Positions 1-6,635 of a stretch of DNA of 9,203 nucleotides are shown one piece after another. The stretch covers positions 1 to 9,203 of the forward strand of contig JBEKYH010000172.1 in assembly GCA_049511115.1 (NCBI GenBank). Direction: 5' to 3'. The notes below the pieces were generated by a model. That model was given only the letters and a program-made list of their open reading frames with translations, was not told where the DNA came from and searched no databases. Source of the DNA: JBEKYH01 sp049511115 (GTDB lineage: Bacteria > Planctomycetota > Phycisphaerae > Tepidisphaerales > Tepidisphaeraceae). The translations under genes and the position numbers were made by a program. How positions within the stretch are numbered: the first letter of the stretch is position 1; each line of letters begins with the position of its first letter.

Positions 1-2
1 AG

Positions 3-1412
3 GCCAATCGGGCCAAGAGCGTTTTCCTGGCCAACATGTCGCACGAAATCCGCACGCCGATGAACGCGATCCTGGGGTTTTCGCAGTTAATGCTGCGCGA
101 CAAGGATCTAACGCCGCGGCAATGCCAGTATCTGGGGACCATCAATCGCAGCGGCGAGCATCTGTTGGCATTGATCAACGACATCCTGGAGATGTCCAAG
201 ATCGAAGCGGGCCGCACGACGCTGAATCTTTCGACGTTCGACCTGCCGGTATTGCTCAAGGACCTGGAGATGATGTTCCGCGTCCGCACGGATGAAAAGA
301 AGCTGTCGTTTTCCGTCGAGATGATCGGCGATGTGCCGCAATTCATCGTGACGGACATTAACAAGCTGCGGCAGGTGTTCATCAACGTGCTGGGGAATGC
401 CGTTAAATTTACCGAGCAGGGCGGCATCGGCTTGCGCGTGAGCGCCGACCGAAACGGAGCAGACGGGTCGCTTTTGCAAGTTGAAATCGAGGATACCGGG
501 CCGGGCATTGCGCAAGAGGAGCAAGCCAGGTTGTTCCGGCACTTTGAGCAGACCAAAACCGGGCGCGAGACGGGCATCGGCACGGGGCTGGGGTTGGCCA
601 TCAGCCAGGAGTTTGTGCGACTGATGGGAGGCGCGATTACGGTTAAGAGCCAGGTTGGAAAAGGGAGCATTTTCGTCATCGCGTTGCCGCTTAAGGAGGG
701 GGACGCGCAGGCGGTGCAACTGAAGGAAAAGCCGCGGCACGTGCTCAAACTGCAACCCGGGCAGGCGACGTGCAGGGTGCTGATCGCCGACGACATCGAG
801 GATAATCGCCAGCTTCTAGCGCAGTTGCTGGAGCCGGTGGGGTTCGAGATTCGGATGGCGACCAACGGCGCGGAAGCTGTCCACGAATTCGTGGCATGGC
901 AGCCGAATCTGATCCTGATGGATTTTCGGATGCCGGTGATGGACGGCCATGAGGCGATCCGTCGCATTCGCGCCATGAAGGAAGGTAAGAACCCGAAGAT
1001 TATCGCGGTGACGGCCAGCGCGATGGATGAGAACCGGCAGGAATTAATAGGAATTGGGGCCAACGATTTTATCAGCAAGCCGTTTCGGGAAGCAGAGCTA
1101 TTTCAAAAGATTCATTCCCAGGTGGGAGTGGAATACGTGTATGCCGAAGACCCGGTGGCGGCGGTCGTGGACGATGCGGCCGAGATCACGGCGGAATCCG
1201 TTGCGGCCTTGCCGCGGGAACTGATGGGCGCGATGCGCGAGGCGGTTATCACGGCGGACCTGGATGCGGTGCTGGCGACGATTCAGGACGTTGAAGCCTG
1301 CGATCCGCGCGTTGCGCAGGGGCTGCGGCGTCTGGCGGAAGGCTTCCAATACCAAAAGTTGATCGATCTATTAGGCACGGAGGGGGCCGCCGTTGAATCG
1401 TACGAAGTCTAA
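3..1412 (+). CDS. Hybrid sensor histidine kinase, C-terminal part (5' end outside the window)
   Basis: This protein autophosphorylates on histidine and probably passes the phosphate to its own receiver domain. The frame is open to the window edge, so the sensory N-terminus is missing. Counting from the conserved Met at nt 36, the HisKA H-box MSHEIRTPMNA has its phospho-accepting His at residue 3. The HATPase domain shows the N-box (GNAVKFT, Asn121), G1 box DTGPGI (153-158) and G2 box GTGLGL (182-187). A receiver domain follows, with acidic pair Asp252-Asp253, phospho-acceptor Asp296 (LMDFRMP), Thr326 and Lys348 (SKPF). A helical tail (about 383-447) resembles the tail often seen after receivers in hybrid kinases; it has no clear HPt histidine motif. 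The gene overlaps the next one by 20 bp, so the downstream phosphatase regulator is the likely partner. Family assignment is firm; the signal sensed is unknown. Confidence 0.95.
   Translation, partial: ANRAKSVFLANMSHEIRTPMNAILGFSQLMLRDKDLTPRQCQYLGTINRSGEHLLALINDILEMSKIEAGRTTLNLSTFDLPVLLKDLEMMFRVRTDEKKLSFSVEMIGDVPQFIVTDINKLRQVFINVLGNAVKFTEQGGIGLRVSADRNGADGSLLQVEIEDTGPGIAQEEQARLFRHFEQTKTGRETGIGTGLGLAISQEFVRLMGGAITVKSQVGKGSIFVIALPLKEGDAQAVQLKEKPRHVLKLQPGQATCRVLIADDIEDNRQLLAQLLEPVGFEIRMATNGAEAVHEFVAWQPNLILMDFRMPVMDGHEAIRRIRAMKEGKNPKIIAVTASAMDENRQELIGIGANDFISKPFREAELFQKIHSQVGVEYVYAEDPVAAVVDDAAEITAESVAALPRELMGAMREAVITADLDAVLATIQDVEACDPRVAQGLRRLAEGFQYQKLIDLLGTEGAAVESYEV
1379..1383 (+). promoter_or_regulatory. 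Ribosome binding site deciding the TTG start at 1393
   Basis: GGAGG, extended by further G residues, lies 9 nt before the TTG at 1393 and inside the end of the upstream kinase gene. It is the best Shine-Dalgarno match in the window. It supports a TTG start and translational coupling of the two genes. Confidence 0.7.
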
Positions 1413-2634
1413 TACGGTGGCCGCGCAACCGGCCAGCATTTTGGCGGTGGACGACACGCCCGCCAATTTGCAGGTATTGGCCGGCATGCTCAAGGAGCGC
1501 GGATACAAAGTGCGGCCGGTTCCGAGCGGAAAGCTCGCGTTGCAGGCGGCGCGGCGTGATCCGCCGGACCTGATCCTGCTCGATATCAACATGCCGGAAA
1601 TGAGCGGCTACGAAGTTTGCGAACAACTCAAAGCCGACGACAAGCTCAAGGGGATTCCGGTCATCTTCATCAGCGCGCTGACGGAGCAGTTGGACAAGGT
1701 AAAGGCTTTTGCCATGGGCGGGGTGGATTATCTCACCAAGCCGTTTCAGATTGAAGAATTGCATGCGCGTGTCGAAACGCACCTGAAGCTGCGTCGTTTG
1801 CAGATCGACGTGGAGGAATACAGCCGGCACTTGGAGGCGGCGCGCGAGCGGCTCAAGCTTGATCTGGAAATGGCGCGGCGAGTGCAAATGGGATTTCTGC
1901 CGCGGCGGCTGCCGGAAGTGGCGGGGTATGAGTTTTTCGCGCACTACGAGCCGGCTCACGAAGTCGGCGGCGATTACTACGACTTCATCCCCCTACCGCG
2001 ACAGCGAGTGGCCGTGCTGGTGGGAGACGTGGCCGGCAAGGGAGTGGCGGCGGCCCTTCTCATGGCCAAGCTGAGCGCTGATGCCCGGTTCTGCATGTTA
2101 ACGGAGGTGGACCCGGCGGCAGCGTTCACGAAGCTCAACTCGTTTATGAATCCGTCGGAAGTCACCGCTCGGTTCGTGACCCTGTTGGCGACGATCCTCG
2201 ATCCGGTGAATCACACGGTGACGATCGTCAATGCCGGGCATCCGGCGGCGCTGGTCTGTCGTCGGGCCGCGTGCAGCGTCGGGGAGGCAATCAATAATGA
2301 GGTGAGTGGCTTTCCTCTGGGCGTCGTGGATGGCTTTAAGTATTCCTCCTGTGAAGTGGCCCTTGAGCCGGGCGACAGCATCCTGGCGTTCACCGACGGG
2401 GTCACCGAAGCCATGAACAGCGAGGACCTGCAACTGCAAACTGAAGGGGTTTATGCGGCCCTGCAAGGGGGAACGTATTCGCCGGGCCGGCTGGTTGAGC
2501 GGGTGGTTAAGGTGGTTAAGCAGTTCGCCAATGGCCGCGACCAGAATGATGATATTGCGGTGGTGGGGTTTGGGAGGATTGGGTTGGGATTAGCGGCGGG
2601 TCAGCGGCTTTTGGACTGCGAAAAAGATGGATGA
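1393..2634 (+). CDS. Response regulator with PP2C/RsbU-like serine phosphatase output domain
   Basis: This is a 413-residue regulator that probably dephosphorylates a serine phosphoprotein, such as an anti-sigma antagonist, when its receiver is phosphorylated. The receiver domain (about 14-130) has Asp20-Asp21, phospho-acceptor Asp64 (LLDINMP), the SAL segment at 94-96, and Lys116 (TKPF). A coiled-coil-like linker (about 131-170) ends in the RsbU-type signature A..VQ..FLP. The SpoIIE/PP2C domain (about 175-395) carries the metal-binding motifs GGDYYD (192-197), GDVAGKG (211-217), NAGHPA (280-285), FTDG (333-336) and DD (386-387), so it should be active. The TTG start is chosen because of the GGAGG at 1379 and because it leaves a normal-length lead-in to the receiver. 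The kinase encoded just upstream is the probable phosphodonor. No STAS or anti-sigma gene is in the window, so the target is unknown. Confidence 0.94.
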   Translation: MNRTKSNTVAAQPASILAVDDTPANLQVLAGMLKERGYKVRPVPSGKLALQAARRDPPDLILLDINMPEMSGYEVCEQLKADDKLKGIPVIFISALTEQLDKVKAFAMGGVDYLTKPFQIEELHARVETHLKLRRLQIDVEEYSRHLEAARERLKLDLEMARRVQMGFLPRRLPEVAGYEFFAHYEPAHEVGGDYYDFIPLPRQRVAVLVGDVAGKGVAAALLMAKLSADARFCMLTEVDPAAAFTKLNSFMNPSEVTARFVTLLATILDPVNHTVTIVNAGHPAALVCRRAACSVGEAINNEVSGFPLGVVDGFKYSSCEVALEPGDSILAFTDGVTEAMNSEDLQLQTEGVYAALQGGTYSPGRLVERVVKVVKQFANGRDQNDDIAVVGFGRIGLGLAAGQRLLDCEKDG

Positions 2635-2679
2635 ACGCTGAGCGGAGGTAGGAAAGAAGAGGTTTTGGCCTGCGTCACC

Positions 2680-2708
2680 TTGACATGCGCCGTCCGTCCG
2701 CACACAAC
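2680..2708 (+). promoter_or_regulatory. Possible yajQ promoter (perfect -35, weak -10)
   Basis: A perfect TTGACA occurs at 2680-2685. With a 17-bp spacer the -10 would be CACAAC (2703-2708), only 3 of 6 consensus bases. Transcription would then begin at about 2715-2717, right at the ATG, giving a leaderless message. That agrees with the absence of a Shine-Dalgarno sequence there. It is a weak call because of the poor -10. Confidence 0.25.
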
Positions 2709-2716
2709 TCAATCCT

Positions 2717-3211
2717 ATGGCTGACTCATCGTTCGACATCGTTTCGGAAATCAATCTTCAGGAAATGGACAACGCGATCACGCAGGCGCAGAAGGAAATC
2801 GGCACGCGCTACGATTTCAAGGGGACAGCCGCGTCGGTGGAATTCAATCGCAAGGATAAGGAGCTGACGTTGACGGCCGATGCGGAGCCGCAACTGGAGG
2901 CGGTGAGGAAGGTGGTCATCGAAAAGATGGTTAAGCGCGGGGTGGCGCCCAAGTGCATGGACCCGCAGAAGGTCGAGCAGGCAACGCACAAGACAGTCCG
3001 CCAGAAGGTGAAGCTTAAGTCCGGCATCGACAAGGAGACGGCCAAAAAGATTCAGAAGGATATCAAGGAGTTGAAGCTGAAGGTCAATGCCAGCATTCAG
3101 GGGGAGGCACTTCGCGTGAGCGGGGCGAAGAAGGATGACCTGCAGGCGGTTATGGCGCACCTGCGGGCGCACCCGCCGGAGATTCCGGTGCAGTTTAATA
3201 ATTTTCGGTGA
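2717..3211 (+). CDS. yajQ: YajQ-family nucleotide-binding protein (putative c-di-GMP effector)
   Basis: This small cytoplasmic protein of the YajQ/UPF0234 family has 164 residues, the usual family length. Members are nucleotide- or RNA-binding proteins with two ferredoxin-like domains, and some bind cyclic-di-GMP and act on transcription factors. Family landmarks are clear: SFDIVSEIN (5-13), RYDFKG (31-36), a Lys-rich central stretch (about 93-123), QGEALRVSGAKKDDLQ (128-143) and the C-terminal VQFNNFR (158-164; commonly LQFxNFR). The ATG at 2717 gives the conserved N-terminus. There is no recognisable Shine-Dalgarno sequence upstream. The gene follows the phosphatase regulator by 82 bp and ends 7 bp from the convergent hydrolase gene. 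Whether this copy binds c-di-GMP cannot be told from sequence. Confidence 0.95.
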   Translation: MADSSFDIVSEINLQEMDNAITQAQKEIGTRYDFKGTAASVEFNRKDKELTLTADAEPQLEAVRKVVIEKMVKRGVAPKCMDPQKVEQATHKTVRQKVKLKSGIDKETAKKIQKDIKELKLKVNASIQGEALRVSGAKKDDLQAVMAHLRAHPPEIPVQFNNFR

Positions 3212-3218
3212 GGCGGAT

Positions 3219-4160
3219 TCACGTCGAATGCGCCGAAGCGAGCGCCTCGTGATGCTGCGGCGCATGAACGCTCGCCTCGGGCGGCGGATGCGGGGGGCCG
3301 TTGACGCGGAAAATCAGAATCGGCACTTCCATGATTTTTTCGTGATAGAAGGCGTGGCCGTAGAGACCTGCTTCGCCGAAACATTCGCCGTGGTCACCGC
3401 AGACGACGACGGTGGCGGGTTTGCCACGTTGGACCAGGAAGTCGAGCAACTCGCCGGTGCGGGCGTCGAGGAACTCGGCGCATTTCACCTGTAAGTTGAA
3501 GGCTTCCTCATGGAATGTCCAGCACGGATCGAGCAGGCCGCGCTGATTCCACAGGCGCGAGCGGCTGAATAGCTCCTTCACTTCCGCAGCGCCGCCGTTC
3601 ATTTCTTCGTGATGAAACGGGCTATGGGTCTCGCCGTAATTGACGAAGGCGAAGAAATTGCGGCGGCGGGCATTTTTGTCCAGCATTTCCATGAGCCATT
3701 GATTCTGCCGGCGGGCAACCGAACCGGTTACGAAGAATTTCTTGAACCCGTCGCGCAGAATCTCGGCGTCGCGAAACCAATCCATGGCGGCCACGCCGGC
3801 CGTGAAATAGCCGCGGCTGCGGAAACCGGCGGCGATGTTGCGGGTGCGGCGCGGGAAGGTCACCAGCGGCTTCACGTGCACGCGGCGGTGGCCGATGCGC
3901 CAAAGCTGCTGGCAAAAGCGATTGTAGAGCGGTTCATCGCCGAAGACGTGGGGCAAGAAACCCTGGAACATGGCGATGTGAGCCGGAAGGGTGTAAGTCC
4001 CCATCGCCCAGCCGCGGCGGGCGCGGGCGAAGCGGTCGAGCATCGGCGTGTTGGCTTTTACGTAGGCGTCGTAGCGGCAGGAATCCCAGGAGATGAGAAG
4101 GAAATCTTCCTCCTCACGAAGCGATTCAAACTGGCCGAATCGGAATGGAAACAAACGCAT
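3219..4160 (-). CDS. Alkaline phosphatase/sulfatase-superfamily metal-dependent hydrolase
   Basis: A 313-residue protein with the alkaline phosphatase superfamily fold. Numbering is from the ATG at 4160. LLISWDSCRYDAY (21-33) holds the first metal-ligand Asp26. TYTLPAHIAMFQG (55-67) occupies the nucleophile position. GETHSPF corresponds to the central histidine loop. CGDHGECFGEAGLYGH (254-269) supplies the metal ligands Asp256, His257 and His269. The nucleophile segment reads T-x-T-L-P-A-H and not the Cys/Ser-x-Pro-x-Arg of formylglycine sulfatases. A threonine-nucleophile phosphatase, phosphodiesterase or related hydrolase is therefore as likely as a sulfatase. No signal peptide or membrane segment is evident, suggesting a cytoplasmic site. 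A TTG at 4202 would add 14 unremarkable residues; the ATG is preferred. The C-terminus is Pro/His-rich. The substrate is unknown. Confidence 0.85.
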   Translation of the reverse strand: MRLFPFRFGQFESLREEEDFLLISWDSCRYDAYVKANTPMLDRFARARRGWAMGTYTLPAHIAMFQGFLPHVFGDEPLYNRFCQQLWRIGHRRVHVKPLVTFPRRTRNIAAGFRSRGYFTAGVAAMDWFRDAEILRDGFKKFFVTGSVARRQNQWLMEMLDKNARRRNFFAFVNYGETHSPFHHEEMNGGAAEVKELFSRSRLWNQRGLLDPCWTFHEEAFNLQVKCAEFLDARTGELLDFLVQRGKPATVVVCGDHGECFGEAGLYGHAFYHEKIMEVPILIFRVNGPPHPPPEASVHAPQHHEALASAHST

Positions 4161-4273
4161 CGTTCCAACCCCGTACAAATGCACCAAACCTAAACGCGGC
4201 AAGGAAACAACTATTGGCGCGTTGAGCTTGGCACAGTGCGGATTTGTAAATCAGCGGGGGGAATTGGGCAATA

Positions 4274-4292
4274 GGCGCGTAGCGCCCCCCCC
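4274..4292. repeat. Short hairpin followed by a run of eight C
   Basis: GGCGC-GTA-GCGCC (4274-4286) forms a 5-bp stem with a 3-nt loop and merges into eight consecutive C residues (4285-4292). It lies between the FTR1 and hydrolase genes, both on the minus strand. There is no T-run after it on either strand, so it is not a standard terminator. The rest of 4161-4400 holds only the palindromic repeat annotated separately. Confidence 0.4.
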
Positions 4293-4336
4293 ACGGAAGG
4301 ACGGGCGTGAAGCGCGATTGGGTGAAAAGCAAAGAA

Positions 4337-4376
4337 CCCTCACCCCAACCCTCTCGCTACGTGCAGGGCGAGGGGG
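4337..4376. repeat. Intergenic GC-rich palindromic repeat, copy 1
   Basis: The first 21 bases (4337-4357) match 16 of 21 bases of a second copy at 8893-8913. The imperfect inverted repeat CCCTCTCGC ... GGGCGAGGG (4349-4374) makes a short hairpin. Both copies sit between genes, which suggests a dispersed REP-like family. Only two copies are visible here, so the family assignment is an inference. Confidence 0.55.
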
Positions 4377-4400
4377 TAGCGGGCAGCGTCGCCATGAATC

Positions 4401-5489
4401 CTACTTTATTTCGGATGGCTTTGAAGCATTGCAATTGGCGCAGTCGGGGACAATGCACTGGTGGGAAACGGCAAGTTCAGTTGTTGGACGGCGCGTGCAG
4501 ACGCGGCGGGCGAGAAAATAGGAACCGACAACGAATATCCCGGCGGCAGCCTGAGATAGCAGGCTTTGCGCGGACGGATACACCGCAAACCATGTATTCA
4601 TCCAATCCGGCATAGGAATACTGAGTGTCGTTGTCGAGACCCAGCCAGCCTGCTGCATTTCCTGGACGCTTTCGCCCACCATGACCAGCAGAACGGCGCC
4701 GATCATGACGCCGGTGAGCACCAGCATTCGCTTGTACGGCAGGCGATAGTGGGCCACGAAGGTCAGCCAGGCGACGATGAGCGTGAGGGCCAGGCCGATC
4801 AAAACGCCTTCCAAAACGACGTCCGAACCGGCTTTAAGACGCAGGGACTGCAAGAAAAGCACGACTTCAAAGCCTTCGCGGTAGACGGAGGTAAAGCCGA
4901 TCAACATCAGGCCGCGGTAGATCGCCGAACGGCTGCGGTCGGGGGATTGGGTCAGGGCTTGTTTGCGGCGGTTGTGGTGGGTGATCCAGCCGGTCCAATA
5001 GACCTTGTGGAAAAACCAGTTCATGATGACCAGGAGGACGACAACCGCGAGCAGGCCGGTGGCCGCCTGAATGTGAAGTTCGGGGGCGTTGATATCGGAG
5101 ATGATGGCCACCACGATAAACCACGTGGCGACGCTGGCCAGAAACGAGGCGCCGGCGCCCAACGCGACGGGCCGCCAATAGCCCTCTTCGGTGCGAACCA
5201 GGCTGGCGGTCAAGGCGGCCAGTACGAGAATGGCCTCTAGTCCTTCGCGGAAGACCAATATGCCGGTGTCCATGACAACGGCGGTTTTGCTCATGCCGGC
5301 GACAGTCGGATCGGGATTTCCCTGCGCGGTGACGCCTTGCCAGACCAGCAGCGACACGACTAAGAGGGCTGCCGCGGCCACGGCCGAATACCAAGCCCAT
5401 CGAATCGAAGAGCGTTTGAGACGCCCGGTGACCAGAGGCGTCAACATCTGGTCGCTGGCATCAAGACTCTCGATTGCTGCGTCGTTCAT
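4401..5489 (-). CDS. FTR1-family high-affinity iron permease
   Basis: This is a 362-residue inner-membrane protein of the FTR1/EfeU family, which imports iron across the cytoplasmic membrane. It carries the two diagnostic iron-binding motifs, REGLE (81-85) and REGFE (204-208), each in a hydrophobic helix. A further GESVQE (272-277) falls where the family has a third acidic motif. Hydrophobic segments lie at about 34-50, 73-96, 111-131, 142-160, 190-214, 225-245, 255-273 and 310-327. The N-terminal ~30 residues are polar. The C-terminal tail has CIVPDCANC (345-353), a Cys-x4-Cys-x2-Cys pattern I do not recall as standard for the family. The ATG at 5489 has a GGAG ribosome binding site 8 nt upstream. 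A Fur-type operator about 100 bp upstream suggests iron repression. No EfeO/EfeB-type partner or ferroxidase lies nearby, so the oxidising partner, if any, is elsewhere. Confidence 0.94.
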   Translation of the reverse strand: MNDAAIESLDASDQMLTPLVTGRLKRSSIRWAWYSAVAAAALLVVSLLVWQGVTAQGNPDPTVAGMSKTAVVMDTGILVFREGLEAILVLAALTASLVRTEEGYWRPVALGAGASFLASVATWFIVVAIISDINAPELHIQAATGLLAVVVLLVIMNWFFHKVYWTGWITHHNRRKQALTQSPDRSRSAIYRGLMLIGFTSVYREGFEVVLFLQSLRLKAGSDVVLEGVLIGLALTLIVAWLTFVAHYRLPYKRMLVLTGVMIGAVLLVMVGESVQEMQQAGWVSTTTLSIPMPDWMNTWFAVYPSAQSLLSQAAAGIFVVGSYFLARRVCTRRPTTELAVSHQCIVPDCANCNASKPSEIK

Positions 5490-5497
5490 AAGCCAAA

Positions 5498-5501
5498 CTC
5501 C
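5498..5501 (-). promoter_or_regulatory. Ribosome binding site of the FTR1 gene
   Basis: GGAG on the minus strand lies 8 nt before the ATG at 5489. It fixes the start and contrasts with several neighbouring genes that have no such site. Confidence 0.6.
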
Positions 5502-5553
5502 ACGGTCGGTTCGAGTGATTCAACTCTAGTCAGGCGATTTCGCCGTAAGTTCA

Positions 5554-5604
5554 AGCATATAGGCAGAAAACGTGGATTTCAATGCTATTGAGACTCAATC
5601 TCAA
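5554..5604 (-). promoter_or_regulatory. Candidate promoters of the FTR1 gene
   Basis: Two overlapping sigma70-like options can be read on the minus strand. Option A has -35 TTGAGA (5599-5604), a 17-bp spacer and -10 TGAAAT (5576-5581). Its -35 falls inside the Fur-type site, which fits repression. Option B has -35 TTGAAA (5577-5582), a 17-bp spacer and -10 TATGCT (5554-5559), with the Fur-type site just upstream of its -35. Both lie 65-115 bp upstream of the start codon. Neither -10 is strong. Confidence 0.35.
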
Positions 5605-5605
5605 T
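5587..5605. promoter_or_regulatory. Fur-type iron operator
   Basis: The site ATTGAGACTCAATCTCAAT is a 19-bp near-palindrome. Its core TGAGACT-C-AATCTCA has the 7-1-7 layout of Fur boxes and differs by one base in each half from the common form TGAGAAT-N-ATTCTCA. It sits in an AT-rich island about 100 bp upstream of the FTR1 iron permease, exactly where iron-dependent repression would be expected. It also lies within the intergenic region of the divergent kinase gene. The functional claim is inferred from motif plus context. Confidence 0.6.
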
Positions 5606-5658
5606 TAATATTTAATTCGGTCGTTGTGTTAGCCGACTTTTGTGCAATTGAGCGGTAA

Positions 5659-5687
5659 TTGAAATTCGATCTAACGTGGGCTATTCA
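5659..5687 (+). promoter_or_regulatory. Possible promoter of the divergent nucleotide kinase gene
   Basis: TTGAAA (5659-5664, 5 of 6 for the -35) is followed after 17 bp by TATTCA (5682-5687, 3 of 6 for the -10). It lies about 70 bp before the ATG at 5760. The repeat CAATT ... AATTG (5645-5661) overlaps its -35. This is a weak call based only on consensus similarity. Confidence 0.25.
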
Positions 5688-5759
5688 TACGCCCCCGGGT
5701 ACAGGTTTGGCGATTCGTTAAGTGCAGGCCATTTCCGGGGATTAAGACGCCGCTTGACC

Positions 5760-6347
5760 ATGCGATATCGAACCATCCTCCTCTTTGGCGCTCCCGGCGT
5801 GGGAAAGGGTACGCAGGGAAAGAACCTGGGGGCGATGCCGGGGTTTTTCCACTGCTCCTGCGGCGATGTGTTTCGGGCGCTGGACCCGCAAAGTCCGATC
5901 GGGAAGCTGTTCGCCCAATACTCGCGCACCGGCGGGCTCGTGCCGGATGAATTGACGGTCCAGCTTTGGCGCGAGACGGTCGAAGCCTGGGCGGCGGCGG
6001 GGAAGTTCAATCCGCAAAGCGACATTCTTCTCCTGGACGGCATACCACGCAGCCTTGAGCAGGCGACGATCATGGATCCCATGCTCGACGTGGCCGCGGT
6101 GGTCTATCTCATCTGCAACAACGTCGAGGAGATCGTCGCCCGCCTCCAGCGGCGGGCCAAGGGGAGCGGGCGCGTGGACGACACCAACGAGGAAGTCATC
6201 CGCCACCGCATGGATGTGTATGAGGAAGTTACGCGGCCGGTGCTGGAGTTTTACCCGCGCGGGAAAATCTTCCGCGTGGATGGGTCGCGCAGGCCGGATG
6301 AGGTGACGGGGGAGATGCTAAGGGTGTTGAAGTTCATCAAGAGATAG
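5760..6347 (+). CDS. Adenylate kinase-like nucleoside monophosphate kinase
   Basis: A 195-residue cytoplasmic P-loop kinase of the adenylate kinase family, which transfers phosphate from ATP to a nucleoside monophosphate. The P-loop GAPGVGKGT is at 10-18 with Lys16. The segment SCGDVFRAL (33-41) matches the NMP-binding STGDMLR motif, with Cys34 in place of the usual Thr and Arg39 kept. DGIPR (93-97) replaces DGFPR, with Gln101 conserved. The lid is short: RRAKGSGRVDDTNEEVIRHR (131-150) with Arg138, Asp140-Asp141 and Arg148, and no zinc-binding cysteines. The ATG at 5760 places the P-loop ten residues from the N-terminus, as usual for the family. A GTG at 5676 would add 28 atypical residues. 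There is no Shine-Dalgarno sequence. NMP specificity is uncertain: it could be an accessory rather than the housekeeping adenylate kinase, so no symbol is given. Confidence 0.88.
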   Translation: MRYRTILLFGAPGVGKGTQGKNLGAMPGFFHCSCGDVFRALDPQSPIGKLFAQYSRTGGLVPDELTVQLWRETVEAWAAAGKFNPQSDILLLDGIPRSLEQATIMDPMLDVAAVVYLICNNVEEIVARLQRRAKGSGRVDDTNEEVIRHRMDVYEEVTRPVLEFYPRGKIFRVDGSRRPDEVTGEMLRVLKFIKR

Positions 6348-6366
6348 CCGCTTTAACAGTTTGCGT

Positions 6367-6594
6367 CTACAAGTTTGCCAGCATCTTTTCATATTCCGAA
6401 TGGGTTCCGATGAAAAACCAGATTATCTCGTCGTCGGATTTGCGAACTCCGACCGCGCGATAGCTATCGCTAATCCGGACCGACCAAAGCGGCAGTGTTG
6501 CGTGGAGTCGCTTGAATTGAAGACCCGGATGCAACGGGTCAGCATGAAACCGCCGGTACGCCTGCCGCGCACGCTCCCGAACATCTCGCGGCAA
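6367..6594 (-). CDS. RelE/ParE-family toxin, N-terminus possibly lost
   Basis: This 75-residue protein resembles a common group of RelE/ParE-superfamily toxins. Its core reads RLHATLPLWSVRISDSYRAV then GVRKSDDEIIWFFIGTHSEY, which is the family's C-terminal beta-sheet with the ending HxEYxxML. Toxins of this superfamily are mRNA endonucleases or gyrase poisons; which applies here cannot be told. The first possible start is a TTG at 6594. However, the 11 in-frame codons before it encode LYPSFRRSYSR, which looks like the conserved family N-terminus (xPSFxxxYxxLP). No start codon lies between the TTG and the in-frame TGA at 6628-6630. Either an unusual start is used or the gene has lost its beginning and is inactive. 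It follows the antitoxin by 41 bp and ends 19 bp from the convergent kinase gene. Confidence 0.75.
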   Translation of the reverse strand: MPRDVRERARQAYRRFHADPLHPGLQFKRLHATLPLWSVRISDSYRAVGVRKSDDEIIWFFIGTHSEYEKMLANL

Positions 6595-6635
6595 GCGGCT
6601 ATAGGATCGCCGGAACGACGGATAAAGTCAGGAGA

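Noticed and set aside
3609..4193. Plus-strand frame of 194 codons opposite the hydrolase gene
   Set aside because: No recognisable motifs; the minus-strand frame holds all the alkaline phosphatase superfamily motifs.
4161..4202. TTG-started 14-residue N-terminal extension of the hydrolase
   Set aside because: It has no ribosome binding site and no family-like sequence; the ATG at 4160 is the simpler start.
4307..4615. Plus-strand frames across the intergenic repeat and the end of the FTR1 gene
   Set aside because: They run through the palindromic repeat and the antisense of FTR1, and show no conserved features.
4566..5240. Plus-strand frame of 224 codons opposite the FTR1 gene
   Set aside because: The product is His/Gln/Asp-rich with no motif, while the minus strand gives a clear FTR1 permease.
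5676..5759. GTG-started 28-residue extension of the nucleotide kinase
   Set aside because: The family starts about ten residues before the P-loop, which the ATG at 5760 gives; the extension overlaps the likely promoter.
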